Shown here piece after piece: positions 15,261-24,157 of a DNA stretch of 39,453 nt. The notes under the pieces were generated by a model. It did not search any database. It was not told where the DNA came from and saw only the letters and a program-made list of their open reading frames with translations. The DNA is from a virus, in IMG/VR virus record IMGVR_UViG_3300020810_000291, positions 1-39,453 of that record. One strand, given 5' to 3'. The translations under genes were made by a program, and so were the position numbers. The first letter of the stretch is position 1. Each line of letters begins with the position of its first letter.

Positions 15261-15797
15261 ATGATTATACCGAAACATTTAGGAGGACATCAAGGTCATA
15301 CTTGTAGAGACTATCCTGTATTAAAACATCTAAAACAACAGTTAAAAATTAAAAGTATGGTAGATATAGGCTGCGGCCCTGGAGCTGTAGCAGAAGATGC
15401 TGCAGAATTAAAAATAGATTGGTTTGGAATAGACGGAGATCCAAGGGTATGCCAAACTACAGATACATCCCTCTTGCATGATTTTACTATAGGACCTCCA
15501 GAAATAGACAAGACTTTTGATCTTGCTTGGAGCGTAGAATTTTTAGAACATGTTTATGAAGAATATATGGATAACTATATGCAAGTTTTTGCAAAGGCTA
15601 ACTATGTTTGTTGTACAGCAGCACCGCCCGGAACTGGAGGTCATCATCACGTAAACGAGCAAGACAAAGAGTATTGGATTGATGCATTTAAACAATACGG
15701 GTTTACGTACAACGAAGACAGGACTATGTTACTACATAGAATAAGTAAAATGCGTAAAAAGTTTTTTAAACGTTCAGGAATGTTTTTTTATAAATGA
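15261..15797 (+). CDS. Class I SAM-dependent methyltransferase
   Basis: A 178-residue methyltransferase. Motif I VDIGCGPGA (34-42) binds the SAM methionine part, FGIDGD (about 55-60) is the acidic end of strand 2, and FDLAWSVEFLEHV (about 85-97) carries the motif IV region with EFLEH as in sugar or lipid methyltransferases of the Methyltransf_11/23 type. HHHVNEQDKEYW is a possible catalytic-side loop. A GGGAGA ribosome site precedes the ATG. It sits inside the glycan island and probably methylates a sugar or its carrier; the substrate is inferred. Confidence 0.78.
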   Translation: MIIPKHLGGHQGHTCRDYPVLKHLKQQLKIKSMVDIGCGPGAVAEDAAELKIDWFGIDGDPRVCQTTDTSLLHDFTIGPPEIDKTFDLAWSVEFLEHVYEEYMDNYMQVFAKANYVCCTAAPPGTGGHHHVNEQDKEYWIDAFKQYGFTYNEDRTMLLHRISKMRKKFFKRSGMFFYK

Positions 15798-16552
15798 TAT
15801 GTTTGAGCAAAAATTTAAATGACGAATATGTCAACATGTTTGCAAAAGGATCTAATTTACCATTAATGGATTATGCTGATGATCCTGGTGATATACCTAT
15901 ATTAATAAGAAGTATAATGAAGCGTGATTTAATATTTAAATGTTGGATAGAAGGCAGAACTTTTTTTTATATGGATAGCGGATACTTGGGAAATTATGTA
16001 CAAAGTACTAAAAAGTATTGGCATAGAATAGTAAAAAATAATTTACAACATAGTGATGTAATTGATAGACCAGATGATAGATGGCAAAAATTAAACTATA
16101 ATATATATAGTAAGAAAAAAGGAACACATATATTACTAGTTCCACCGAGTGAAAAACCTTGTAAATTTTACGGAATAGGGTTACAATCTTGGATTAAAGA
16201 TACAATAAAAGAAATAAAACGACACACAGACAGACCTATTATAGTAAGAAAAAAATCAAAACGTCCTGAAAGATTAAAAAATCCTATCTGGGCTGCACTT
16301 GATAATTGTCATGCTTTGGTTACTTATCAAAGCGTAGCAGCAATAGAAAGTGTTCTATACGGAGTTCCTGCCATTACTCTTGCTCCTACTGCGGCTGATC
16401 CTGTTTGCGATAAAGACATAAGTTTAATAGAAAATTTAACTTACCAGCCAAAAGAAAAAATTGAGAAGTTTGCTCACCATCTAGCATACTGCCAATATAA
16501 TACTGATGAATTTCGAGATGGTACAGCGTGGAGAATGTTAAATGCAAGTTAA
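15794..16552 (+). CDS. GT-B/capsule-synthesis-like paralog A
   Basis: A 252-residue member of the seven-protein family of this window and the closest relative here of paralog F. It has the FFYMDSGYLGN segment (57-66) shared with F (YIHIDTGYFGN), the central EIKRHTDRPIIVR (140-152), VTYQSVAAIESVLYGVPAI (176-194) and the terminal LAYCQY-x(3)-EF-x(2)-GTAW signature. The VxY-S and GVPAI elements recall the C-terminal nucleotide-sugar domain of KpsS/KpsC-type capsule proteins. Its N-terminal domain is shorter than in the other members. It overlaps the methyltransferase gene by 4 nt. Confidence 0.62.
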   Translation: MICLSKNLNDEYVNMFAKGSNLPLMDYADDPGDIPILIRSIMKRDLIFKCWIEGRTFFYMDSGYLGNYVQSTKKYWHRIVKNNLQHSDVIDRPDDRWQKLNYNIYSKKKGTHILLVPPSEKPCKFYGIGLQSWIKDTIKEIKRHTDRPIIVRKKSKRPERLKNPIWAALDNCHALVTYQSVAAIESVLYGVPAITLAPTAADPVCDKDISLIENLTYQPKEKIEKFAHHLAYCQYNTDEFRDGTAWRMLNAS

Positions 16553-17555
16553 AATTGCTATGATGAGTGCAGGAAAGAATAGAGAACGTGAGGTACTTAG
16601 ATGTATGCAAACTGGTGTAGAATCTAAACTACTCCCAGACGACAGAGACTTATGGAAAGGTCAAAAACAGGCTTGCGCAAGTAAAGGTGAAGGGTTCGGT
16701 GTTGTATGCAATTACGATGAAAGAATAAAAACATCAGATGTTGGCATTTTTATTGGTAGTTGGAAAGCAAGAGATAACATTCATCATAATTGTAGAAATA
16801 GTTATGTACAAAATTGTAAGGTATATGTTTGCATCGAAACTTCGTTGTTAACACGAGTAATGTTTAGAGAAGACTTGTATCATAGAGTAGGTGTAGATGG
16901 TTTTTTAAATGGACATGGTTGGTTTAGAGATCATACAGTTCAATATCCACAAGATCGTTGGGATAAACTAGGAATGGCATACGAAGGTTGGAAAAAAAAT
17001 AGAGGACCTAACATTGTAGTAGCACTACAACTACCAGGAGATGCAAGTCTACGAAATAATGATATAAATGAATGGTGTATAGATACGGTTAATAAAATTA
17101 GACAGTATAGTGATAGACCAATACAAGTAAGATTACATCCGGGTATTAGCGGTAAAGGGTTAACTAGTCATGATCCGTTATTTAGATACTTTGCTCTTAA
17201 TCCTGTGCCAAATTTAACTTATGTAGACGGAAAAATTATAAGTTGGAAAGACCAATTAGAATCTGCGCATTGTGTAGTATCGTATACAAGTGGATTATCT
17301 ATCGATTCAACAATTTATGGCGTTCCTGTAATAGCATGTGATGCTGGTAATTTTGCCTGGGGACTTGTTCCAGGCGGCATTGAAAGTATAGAAGATATAC
17401 GACTACCTCGTGAAGCTCAAATCCAAAACTGGCTTTATAATTTAGCATATTCGCAATGGTCACCTGATGAAATGTTGTCAGGTGAATGTTGGGAGCACCT
17501 ATATCCAGAAATACAACGCAGACTAGATAAAGTGAATAGTACCGAAGAAGGATGA
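16542..17555 (+). CDS. GT-B/capsule-synthesis-like paralog B
   Basis: A 337-residue family member, the longest of the seven. It has a full N-terminal domain (IAMMSAGKNREREVLR to YVCIETSLLTRVMF), then the DRWDKL element, KIRQYSDRPIQVRLHPG with the R-x-HP motif common in GT-B enzymes, VSYTSGLSIDSTIYGVPVI, and the end signature LAYSQW-x(3)-EM-x(2)-GECWEHL. It overlaps A by 11 nt and C by 4 nt, so the three are translated from one message. Kdo or another sugar as donor is possible given kdsA/kdsB nearby, but this is inference. Confidence 0.62.
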   Translation: MQVKIAMMSAGKNREREVLRCMQTGVESKLLPDDRDLWKGQKQACASKGEGFGVVCNYDERIKTSDVGIFIGSWKARDNIHHNCRNSYVQNCKVYVCIETSLLTRVMFREDLYHRVGVDGFLNGHGWFRDHTVQYPQDRWDKLGMAYEGWKKNRGPNIVVALQLPGDASLRNNDINEWCIDTVNKIRQYSDRPIQVRLHPGISGKGLTSHDPLFRYFALNPVPNLTYVDGKIISWKDQLESAHCVVSYTSGLSIDSTIYGVPVIACDAGNFAWGLVPGGIESIEDIRLPREAQIQNWLYNLAYSQWSPDEMLSGECWEHLYPEIQRRLDKVNSTEEG

Positions 17556-18460
17556 CAAAGGTAGTATCATATCTACGAGGTATACCAAACCTTAAAAATC
17601 CTGACAAACCAGAAATGCTAAAAAGATTTGTTGAAGGGGTTAATTCTGTCGGTGACACTGGTATTGTTCATAACAGTTTAGATGTTATAGATGCTGATGT
17701 TGCAGTCCTTCAAGGTTGGGTACATGATGGTAGTCCTACTACTCCTCATTTAAGACTTCGCAAAAAAGTAGCAGAAACACAACAACGCCGTAACAAGAAT
17801 ACAATAATTATTGATAGTAATTTATTTAACTATATCGGAAATCAAACACCGACATATTTACGGTATAGTATGAACGGAGTATTTCCTACTACTGGTAATT
17901 ATTTTAACAAACATTTTGATCCTGCAAGATGGGAACAAATAAAACGTGATTATAACATCGATTTAAAACCGTGGCGCAAAAAAGGAAGACATATACTAAT
18001 ATGTACACAGCGTAATGGCGGTTGGAGTATGCAAGGTAACAGTGTTATAAAATGGTTAAACGAAACTGTAGCAGAATTAAAAAAACATACTGATAGGCCT
18101 ATTGTTGTAAGGGGGCATCCAGGTGATCGTAGAGCTAAACAGTATCTAAAACCTCATCCTCATTATGTTGTTTCACAAAACAAAAGTATATTACAAGACT
18201 TTCAAAAAGCATGGGCAGTGGTTACTTATAATAGTACGCCTAGCGTTGCAGCTAGTATAGAAGGTATACCTGCCTTTGTAACCGATCCTATTCCTCAGAC
18301 AAGCCAAGCATACGATGTATCGACACACAGTCTTAGTTTAATCGAAACTCCACAAATAAAAGATAGAGAAGTTTGGATTAAAAAAATTTGTATGTGCCAT
18401 TGGAATTTCGATGAATTGTCAAATGGCGATGCATGGCGTCATATGCGTAAGTATATATAA
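17552..18460 (+). CDS. GT-B/capsule-synthesis-like paralog C
   Basis: A 302-residue family member. N-terminal half VVSYLRGIPNLKNPDKPEML, with a VLQGWVHDG segment in the place where D and E have CFVQTNM. The core has ELKKHTDRPIVVRGHPGD, then AVVTYNSTPSVAASIEGIPAFV and the end CMCHW-x(3)-EL-x(2)-GDAWRHM. It starts as ATGA with the end of B. A perfect TATAAATA lies across its stop codon and serves the next gene. The family resembles capsule-polysaccharide transferases of the KpsS/CDP-glycerol transferase type, recognised by the R-x-HP and N-S-x(3)-E/A-x(2)-x-G-x-P pattern. Confidence 0.62.
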   Translation: MTKVVSYLRGIPNLKNPDKPEMLKRFVEGVNSVGDTGIVHNSLDVIDADVAVLQGWVHDGSPTTPHLRLRKKVAETQQRRNKNTIIIDSNLFNYIGNQTPTYLRYSMNGVFPTTGNYFNKHFDPARWEQIKRDYNIDLKPWRKKGRHILICTQRNGGWSMQGNSVIKWLNETVAELKKHTDRPIVVRGHPGDRRAKQYLKPHPHYVVSQNKSILQDFQKAWAVVTYNSTPSVAASIEGIPAFVTDPIPQTSQAYDVSTHSLSLIETPQIKDREVWIKKICMCHWNFDELSNGDAWRHMRKYI

Positions 18461-18463
18461 ATA
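18456..18463 (+). promoter_or_regulatory. Perfect late promoter box TATAAATA, 5 nt before ATG
   Basis: The exact T4 late consensus overlaps the stop of paralog C and stands 5 nt before the methyltransferase ATG. No Shine-Dalgarno is present. It marks part of the glycan island as late-expressed and predicts a leaderless mRNA. Confidence 0.6.
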
Positions 18464-18468
18464 TATGT

Positions 18469-18945
18469 ATGAATATAGAATTTGGCTGCGGTGATAATCC
18501 GTTAAGAAAAGATTATAAAACTTCGGATATAAGAGATATACCTGGTGTAGACTTTGCATGTCCTGCTTGGGATATAGATAATTATGTAGAATTAAATTCT
18601 GTTGATATTATCTTTTCTAGACATATGTTTGAACATTTAACATTTGCACAAGGCAAAAAAACTTTAGAAACCTGGTATAAGATATTAAAGCCAGGTGGAA
18701 TGGTAGAAATGTCTTTACCTAATATGGACTTTCATATAAATCAATGGATTAAAGGAGAAGACATAGAACATGCTTTAGCAGGATTTTGGGGATGGCAACG
18801 AGAAGGCGAGACAGAAGTTTGGGATGTACATAAAAGTGGTTATAACGAAAAAACCTTAAAGACACTTGTTGAGCAGCATAATTTTAAAAAATATAAACGT
18901 TTGCCTAAAAAACCTAAACATTTATGGGTTACATTTATAAAATAA
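18469..18945 (+). CDS. Type-11 SAM-dependent methyltransferase
   Basis: A 158-residue small methyltransferase. IEFGCGDNPL (3-12) is motif I in the compact form found in sugar methyltransferases, VDIIFSRHMFEHL (about 44-56) is the motif IV/post region with MFEHL, and ILKPGGMVEMSLPN (about 73-86) is the conserved strand after it. The ATG comes 5 nt after TATAAATA and no ribosome site is visible. It is shorter than typical members (about 200), but all motifs are present. Target is probably a sugar of the phage-encoded glycan, judged by neighbours only. Confidence 0.75.
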   Translation: MNIEFGCGDNPLRKDYKTSDIRDIPGVDFACPAWDIDNYVELNSVDIIFSRHMFEHLTFAQGKKTLETWYKILKPGGMVEMSLPNMDFHINQWIKGEDIEHALAGFWGWQREGETEVWDVHKSGYNEKTLKTLVEQHNFKKYKRLPKKPKHLWVTFIK

Positions 18946-18949
18946 TGAT

Positions 18950-19885
18950 ATGACTAATATAGTAGGCATAGTTGGATCCTGTAAACATGCTAAGGCAGTT
19001 TCAAAAGGATGTAGGCAATTAAATGATACCTTTCATCTAGTAGATTTTAATAATAAAGCAATTATAGAATCGGCTGATTGCTTTGTTCAAACTAATATGC
19101 TTAAACGAAAGTTTCTAAGAAGAACTGAAAGCATTGGAACACAAGCATATCAGTATATTGAAAAGAGCGGCAAACCTTTCTTAGTAGTTGAAAGTCCTGC
19201 ATTTAGAGAACATCTATCGTATAAGCGTTACGGATGGTGGAGCTATAAATGGACTGAAGGAAACTTTAATAATGAAAATTCCCCTTCAGATAGATGGAAT
19301 AAATTTGTTAAAGAAACAAACATAAGAATAAAAGACTGGCATAGTCCGGGTGACAATATAGTAATTATGTGTCAAAAGCCAACTGACAGTAGTTTAAATA
19401 CCTTACACTCTAAAGGTATAGAGTTTAATGACTGGTTAGTTAATACAATTAAAGAAATTAGAAAGCATTCTGATAGAAAGATAGTTGTACGAATGCATCC
19501 AAAAAATACTGGATATAACGGACAATTAAAATTGTTAACAAAACAATATAAAGATGTTGTGGTAAGCAGAAATACTACAACAAATAAAAGCCAAGGCGGA
19601 TTAGGATTAGACTTAGATCTGTCTTCAGCTTACTGTGTTGTAACATATAATAGTTTAAGTGCAGTTGAATCTGTAGTAAGAGGAATACCTACATTTGCAC
19701 TAGAAGACGGAAGTATGGTATGGCCAATTGCACATAAAAAATTAAAAAATATAGAAAATCTAAATTACAACATTGACATTACGCAATGGTGTAACGATAT
19801 AGCATATTGTCAATGGACTGGTGCAGAAGTAAAGTCAGGCGAAATGTGGAGTCATTTAAAGCCTATTATGTTTCCAAACGCTTAA
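18950..19885 (+). CDS. GT-B/capsule-synthesis-like paralog D
   Basis: A 311-residue family member, closest to paralog E. Shared elements: ADCFVQTNM, YQYIEKSGKPFLVVESPAFR, SPSDRW, KDWHSPGDNIV and DSSL in the first half; then EIRKHSDRKIVVRMHP, VVTYNSLSAVESVVRGIPTF, and the end IAYCQW-x(3)-EV-x(2)-GEMWSHL. The ATG follows ATAAAATAATGAT, a degenerate late-like box (one extra A) 5 nt away. The 3' end overlaps the convergent gmd gene by 20 nt, with no terminator between. Confidence 0.62.
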   Translation: MTNIVGIVGSCKHAKAVSKGCRQLNDTFHLVDFNNKAIIESADCFVQTNMLKRKFLRRTESIGTQAYQYIEKSGKPFLVVESPAFREHLSYKRYGWWSYKWTEGNFNNENSPSDRWNKFVKETNIRIKDWHSPGDNIVIMCQKPTDSSLNTLHSKGIEFNDWLVNTIKEIRKHSDRKIVVRMHPKNTGYNGQLKLLTKQYKDVVVSRNTTTNKSQGGLGLDLDLSSAYCVVTYNSLSAVESVVRGIPTFALEDGSMVWPIAHKKLKNIENLNYNIDITQWCNDIAYCQWTGAEVKSGEMWSHLKPIMFPNA

Positions 19886-20840
19886 TATCTTCCTGCACCA
19901 TTAGTGTTACCATATCCTTAAATGATGTTTTAGGTTCCCACCCTAGTTGATCTTTGGCTCGTTCATAAGATCCGTGTAGTGCATGTAGTTCTGCTGGACG
20001 TTTGAATCGAGGATCACTTTCTACAAAATGTTTCCATTCAGATATGCCTACTGCTTCAAATGCATATTCAAGTAATTGACCTATACTATGTTGTACTCCA
20101 GTACAAACAACATAATCGTTAGGTTCAGGCTTTTGCACCATTAAATACATTGCTTCAACAAAGTCTCCTGCAAATCCCCAATCACGCCTTGCATCTAAAT
20201 TTCCTAATGTAATACTATTAGAAAGTCCTAGTTTAATCTTAGCAACTCCATCTGTAACTTTACGTGTTACAAATTCTTTGCCACGGATAGGCGACTCGTG
20301 GTTGAACAGTATACCGTTAGTAGCATGTATGCTATAACTTTCACGGAAGTTTACAGTCATCCAATAACTGTATAATTTACTCACTGCATATGGTGAACGG
20401 GGATGAAACGGTGTAACTTCATTCTGATATCCGCCTATGTTTGAATTTCCGTACAACTCACTAGTACTCGCTTGGTAAAACCTTGTACTAGGATTATGTG
20501 TATGAATTGCATTTAAAATATTTAGTACGCCCAAAGAATTAACTTCGGTTGTTTGCTTATTTAAATCCCAACTTGCACCAACAAAACTTTGTGCTGCTAA
20601 ATTATAAAATTCGTTTGGCTTTAAACTTTTTACTAGATGATTCATATTTGCATCATCTGTAATATCACCAGTTACAAGTTCTACGTCATTTTCTATTCCT
20701 AAGTAATTTAAATTACTAAGGTTAGGATTACTATAACGCTTAACTAATCCGTACACTTTATAATCTTTTTCAAGTAAGTGCTTTGCGAGGTAAGGTCCGT
20801 CTTGTCCAGTCATGCCGGTTACAAATGCTATTTTTTTCAT
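19866..20840 (-). CDS. gmd: GDP-mannose 4,6-dehydratase
   Basis: A 324-residue short-chain dehydrogenase of the Gmd family. GMTGQDG (9-15) binds NADP; the catalytic set TSELYG (126-131) and YAVSK (151-155, Y151 and K155) is complete. GNLDARRDWGFAGDFVEAM and RPAELHALHGS are Gmd-specific, the second in the place that binds GDP. It converts GDP-mannose to GDP-4-keto-6-deoxymannose, the precursor of fucose, rhamnose and perosamine. Length is slightly below the usual 340-370. It is co-transcribed with the upstream glycosyltransferase (ATGA overlap). No second-step enzyme is visible in the window. Confidence 0.95.
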   Translation of the reverse strand: MKKIAFVTGMTGQDGPYLAKHLLEKDYKVYGLVKRYSNPNLSNLNYLGIENDVELVTGDITDDANMNHLVKSLKPNEFYNLAAQSFVGASWDLNKQTTEVNSLGVLNILNAIHTHNPSTRFYQASTSELYGNSNIGGYQNEVTPFHPRSPYAVSKLYSYWMTVNFRESYSIHATNGILFNHESPIRGKEFVTRKVTDGVAKIKLGLSNSITLGNLDARRDWGFAGDFVEAMYLMVQKPEPNDYVVCTGVQHSIGQLLEYAFEAVGISEWKHFVESDPRFKRPAELHALHGSYERAKDQLGWEPKTSFKDMVTLMVQEDIKRLET

Positions 20841-21589
20841 GATGCTTCTTTAAATCTTCCTTGATTAAATTTATCGTGTTTACTTTTGCCTTTCCAATGC
20901 CTAAAGCAAAGGCGTAACATTGTTCGATACATTGGCGATCGTTCTTCCATTTCTGGATGCAAGTTATGTATTCTTACATTATTCTTTCTAGCCTTTCGTA
21001 TACAGTCAACCATTACCCATGTATCATGTGGCTTGCAATAAATTTCTTTATTATCAATTTTACGTGACTCGTATATATCTTCGTATTGCTTCATAAACTT
21101 ACCAGCATACGGATGATTTAAGTTAAAGAAGTAAACACTTGTTTCAGCATTTTCGCGATACTCACGTGTACCATCTTCTTTAGTAGTATGACCTGGCGCA
21201 CCCATGTATGTAAGCAATGTGTCTTTAGGTAGTATTGTTTGAAAAAACCGCATAGGTATTTCTCTAGTAGTTTGTGTATCTGCATCTAAATATATCAAAT
21301 AATCAGCTTTAATTGTTTTACAAGCATTTATCCAGGTGTATGCTTTATATGCAAACTTACGTGTAAAATGCTTACCTCGCCAATCTAAGAATTTTTGTAG
21401 TCCAGGGTTACATTGTTTATATACATCTAATTCTACAATATTATCTGCTTGAACGGGCAGTTTAAAGTCTTCTGTATACACATATAGCGTAACTTCTTTT
21501 GGCCAATATTTGATAAAACTTTTAACAAGATTATAACCGATATTGTCATAGTACTCTTGATTCATAGTTGTTACTGCTGATATTTTCAT
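20837..21589 (-). CDS. GT-A type glycosyltransferase, family with 21662, 24129 and 34060
   Basis: A 250-residue protein with LDADT (DxD at 102-104) after a KFAYKAYTWINACKTI helix. The N-terminus, ISAVTTMNQEYYDNIGYNL, shares the plan of three others in this window (short strand, T-T/S-F/M, then a Y-x-G/L-x(2)-F/L turn). The DCxRKARKNNV and YFFNLNHPYAG segments correspond in the relatives. It lies on the minus strand before gmd, with the gmd ATG overlapping its stop, so they form a two-gene unit. Shared pattern and DxD support a nucleotide-sugar transferase; substrate unknown. Confidence 0.72.
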   Translation of the reverse strand: MKISAVTTMNQEYYDNIGYNLVKSFIKYWPKEVTLYVYTEDFKLPVQADNIVELDVYKQCNPGLQKFLDWRGKHFTRKFAYKAYTWINACKTIKADYLIYLDADTQTTREIPMRFFQTILPKDTLLTYMGAPGHTTKEDGTREYRENAETSVYFFNLNHPYAGKFMKQYEDIYESRKIDNKEIYCKPHDTWVMVDCIRKARKNNVRIHNLHPEMEERSPMYRTMLRLCFRHWKGKSKHDKFNQGRFKEAS

Positions 21590-21661
21590 ATGGTTCTCGT
21601 TTAGGTTTAGACAAATACTTATTATATAAATAAAACACCATAAACAGTATTGGAATAACGT
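21590..21661. promoter_or_regulatory. Divergent intergenic region with perfect late box TATAAATA (21625-21632)
   Basis: A 72-nt gap between divergent glycosyltransferase genes. On the + strand TATAAATA lies 29 nt before ATG 21662, with a weak TTGGAAT ribosome site. On the minus strand the gmd-unit gene has ACGAGAA just before its start, but no clear late box was found for that direction. Confidence 0.55.
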
Positions 21662-22423
21662 ATGAGTATAGGCATTGTGTCAACATTTAGCGACGAAGGT
21701 TTTGAACACTACGGCAGATATTTCTTAGATAGTTTGAATAAACATTTAGATCAGTCGATAAAAATATTTTTGTATTATGATAATGTTAAGTTTAAAATTA
21801 ATAAAAGCACAACTACAAAACAGATTTTAGAAGATTCTGTTCCTGAACTTACTGAATTTAAGAAAAGGAATTACTCTGATAAATCTATAAATTTTATGTT
21901 TGATGCTGTAAGATTTAGTCATAAAAGTTACTGTCTATACAATGCAGCACTTACAAAAGATGTAGACATACTTATATGGTTAGATAGTGATACCGAATTA
22001 TCAAAAAAAATTACTCCTAAATATCTAAAAAACTTTATACCAGCATCAGGTGAATTTGCATCTTACCTAGGAAGATCTACATATTCGTATACTGAAACTG
22101 GATTTTTAGGTTTTAATCTACAGCATCCTTATAGTAAAGAATTTTTTGAAAGATGTAAATCTTATTACGATACAGATGAAATATACAACTTACCAGCCTA
22201 TACAGACTGCCATGTGTTTGATGCAGTAAGAAAACAAATGGAAGAAGAAGGTAAAATAAAAAATAAAAATCTAAGCCCAGATATAACAAAGAATCATTTT
22301 GATAAAACCTTTGAAGGATTTCTGACACATTTTAAAGGTAATAAAAAAGACAAAAGAGAAAAGTATATTCAAAAGGCACTAAAAAAAGAACAAAAGAAAT
22401 TACAGCGAGCAGCAAGTGCCTAA
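21662..22423 (+). CDS. GT-A type glycosyltransferase (late)
   Basis: A 253-residue protein of the same family as 20837, 24129 and 34060. N-terminus IGIVSTFSDEGFEHYGRYFLDSL, the FMFDAVRFSHKSYCLYNA helix (79-96, matching the FKWDAVRFANKTYAVYDA of 24129), then WLDSD with DxD at 108-110, and ETGFLGFNLQHPYSKEFF. The C-terminus is lysine-rich. A perfect late box lies upstream, so it should be expressed with the virion genes. The stop overlaps the GTG start of paralog E. Confidence 0.74.
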   Translation: MSIGIVSTFSDEGFEHYGRYFLDSLNKHLDQSIKIFLYYDNVKFKINKSTTTKQILEDSVPELTEFKKRNYSDKSINFMFDAVRFSHKSYCLYNAALTKDVDILIWLDSDTELSKKITPKYLKNFIPASGEFASYLGRSTYSYTETGFLGFNLQHPYSKEFFERCKSYYDTDEIYNLPAYTDCHVFDAVRKQMEEEGKIKNKNLSPDITKNHFDKTFEGFLTHFKGNKKDKREKYIQKALKKEQKKLQRAASA

Positions 22424-23339
22424 TATAGTTGCCATAAAAGAATTGCTATGGACTACACATCCTATGCCAAGAGAAATAAAAATTGTTTCTTTTGAGGATA
22501 CTAAACAAATTGAAGCAGCAGATATATTCGTGCAAACTAATATTAAAGAATGTAAAAAACAAAAGAGGTTAGGCAACATCTATCAATATGTAATAGATAG
22601 TGGAAAGCCGTTTATATGTTTAGAGTCGGCTGTATTTAGGCGTAACTTAATTACTCCGCCTCATCCTAGAGCATATCATAGATGGAGTTGGACAAGTTAT
22701 TTTAGAGACGAAGGCGATTATTGTAATGCTAATAGTCCTTCGGATCGATGGCAACAAATTCAAAAAGAACAAAATATAGAAATTAAAGACTGGCAGCATC
22801 CAGGAGATAAGATTGTACTACTATTGCAACGCCCGGGCGACAGTAGTTTAAAAAATCTTATAAAGAAGTATCACAGTTATGAAATGTTTATAAAGACCGT
22901 AGTTACAGAAATACGTAAACACACTGATAGAAAAATACTAGTGAGACCGCATCCATTAAGATTAGAAAAACAAGTTCGTATTATAAAAAAACTAAAACTA
23001 AGAGGTATAGAAATAAGTGAACAACCAGGAATGCGTCGCGGATTACATGGCGGTGAACATCTATATAATGATCTTAAAAATGCCTGGGCAGTAGTAGGGT
23101 TTAATAGTAATGCACTTACTGAAACAGTTTGTGAAGGCATTCCGACATTTAGTCTTTGTCCTAGTTCTATGGCATGGGAATGTTCAAACACAAATTTAAA
23201 AGATTTAGAAAACCCTAAAACGTTTGATAGGCAACAATGGTTAAACAACTTAGGTTATTGTCAATGGAGAAGAGACGAGTGTCTTGCTGGTCTCCCTCTA
23301 CAACATTTATTAAAAGGATTAGCATGGGATACAAAGTAG
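22416..23339 (+). CDS. GT-B/capsule-synthesis-like paralog E (GTG start)
   Basis: A 307-residue family member starting with GTG, which overlaps the end of the upstream glycosyltransferase by 8 nt; no ATG fits the aligned N-terminus shared with D. Shared with D: ADIFVQTN, YVIDSGKPFICLESAVFR, SPSDRW, KDWQHPGDKIV, DSSL. The core is EIRKHTDRKILVRPHP and AVVGFNSNALTETVCEGIPTF. The end signature is present but altered (LGYCQW-x(3)-EC-x(2)-GLPLQHL, with LP in place of the W). It overlaps F by 16 nt. Confidence 0.6.
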   Translation: MPNIVAIKELLWTTHPMPREIKIVSFEDTKQIEAADIFVQTNIKECKKQKRLGNIYQYVIDSGKPFICLESAVFRRNLITPPHPRAYHRWSWTSYFRDEGDYCNANSPSDRWQQIQKEQNIEIKDWQHPGDKIVLLLQRPGDSSLKNLIKKYHSYEMFIKTVVTEIRKHTDRKILVRPHPLRLEKQVRIIKKLKLRGIEISEQPGMRRGLHGGEHLYNDLKNAWAVVGFNSNALTETVCEGIPTFSLCPSSMAWECSNTNLKDLENPKTFDRQQWLNNLGYCQWRRDECLAGLPLQHLLKGLAWDTK

Positions 23340-24157
23340 CAGCAATTGTGCCGGGTAAGGCAAAAAGATTTCCAATTCACGAAAGTTTTGATTTTAGTTT
23401 AAGGTTATTTGCTGAAGGTGGCAAACATCATGTTGAACCTCCAAAATGGGACGGCACTGACAAGACATTAATATGCAGAGGTGTCAGTCAAAAAATCGAT
23501 CGAGTAATAGCATACTGTAAAGAATATAACATAGATTATATTCATATTGATACTGGATACTTTGGGAATGTTAAAAGAAAAATTATTCATAGGGTTTCAC
23601 GCAATGCTATGCAAACATCAGGTCCTATACTAAGACGTAAGTTAGATAGAGCTACTGCACAAGGATATGAATTTTGTGAATTTACACCAGGTGAAAAAAT
23701 ATTAATTTGTCCACCAAGTAGAAAAATTATGCGAATGTTTGGACAGCCGCCGCCTGAAGAATGGGTAGAATCTATTATAGAAGAAATTAAAAAATATACT
23801 GACAGACCAATTGAAGTAAGATTAAAACCTAGTAGAAGAGATAGGACAAATTCAAAATCTATTACCGCAGCACTAGATGATAATGTACACTGTTTGGTAA
23901 CTTACAATAGTATTGCTGCAACTGAAGCACTAATGCACGGTAAACCGGCAATTGTATTAGGCCCGCATAATGCTGCTGAAGTAATTGCAGAACGTAACAT
24001 TGCTAATATTGAAAATCCGTTTATTCCGTCGGAGAAACAGATGAATAACTATGTTGCTCATTTAAGCTATTGTCAATTTACAGTATCTGAAATGAAAGAT
24101 GGTACTGCTTGGAAAATAATGAATCCTATTATTTCCAGTAAGCCTCTTTCCTCTTAA
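23324..24157 (+). CDS. GT-B/capsule-synthesis-like paralog F
   Basis: A 277-residue member started at ATG 23324, which has AAAGGA 5 nt upstream; the longer frame start at 23237 lies inside paralog E. It pairs with A: IDTGYFGN, ILICPPSRK, EEWVESIIEEIKKYTDRP, then HCLVTYNSIAATEALMHG and KPAIVLGPH, ending LSYCQF-x(3)-EM-x(2)-GTAWKIM. The R-x-HP motif is replaced by RLKPS, as it is altered to RKKSK in A. The last 29 nt run into the convergent minus-strand glycosyltransferase. Confidence 0.62.
   Translation: MGYKVAAIVPGKAKRFPIHESFDFSLRLFAEGGKHHVEPPKWDGTDKTLICRGVSQKIDRVIAYCKEYNIDYIHIDTGYFGNVKRKIIHRVSRNAMQTSGPILRRKLDRATAQGYEFCEFTPGEKILICPPSRKIMRMFGQPPPEEWVESIIEEIKKYTDRPIEVRLKPSRRDRTNSKSITAALDDNVHCLVTYNSIAATEALMHGKPAIVLGPHNAAEVIAERNIANIENPFIPSEKQMNNYVAHLSYCQFTVSEMKDGTAWKIMNPIISSKPLSS

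Noticed and set aside
15789-15796. TATAAATG as a late box for paralog A
   Set aside because: It overlaps the ATG itself, leaving no room for a transcript start before the gene.
17299-17658. 119-residue minus-strand frame
   Set aside because: Antisense to paralogs B and C, which are supported by family signatures.
22877-23248. 123-residue minus-strand frame
   Set aside because: Antisense to paralog E, with no motif of its own.
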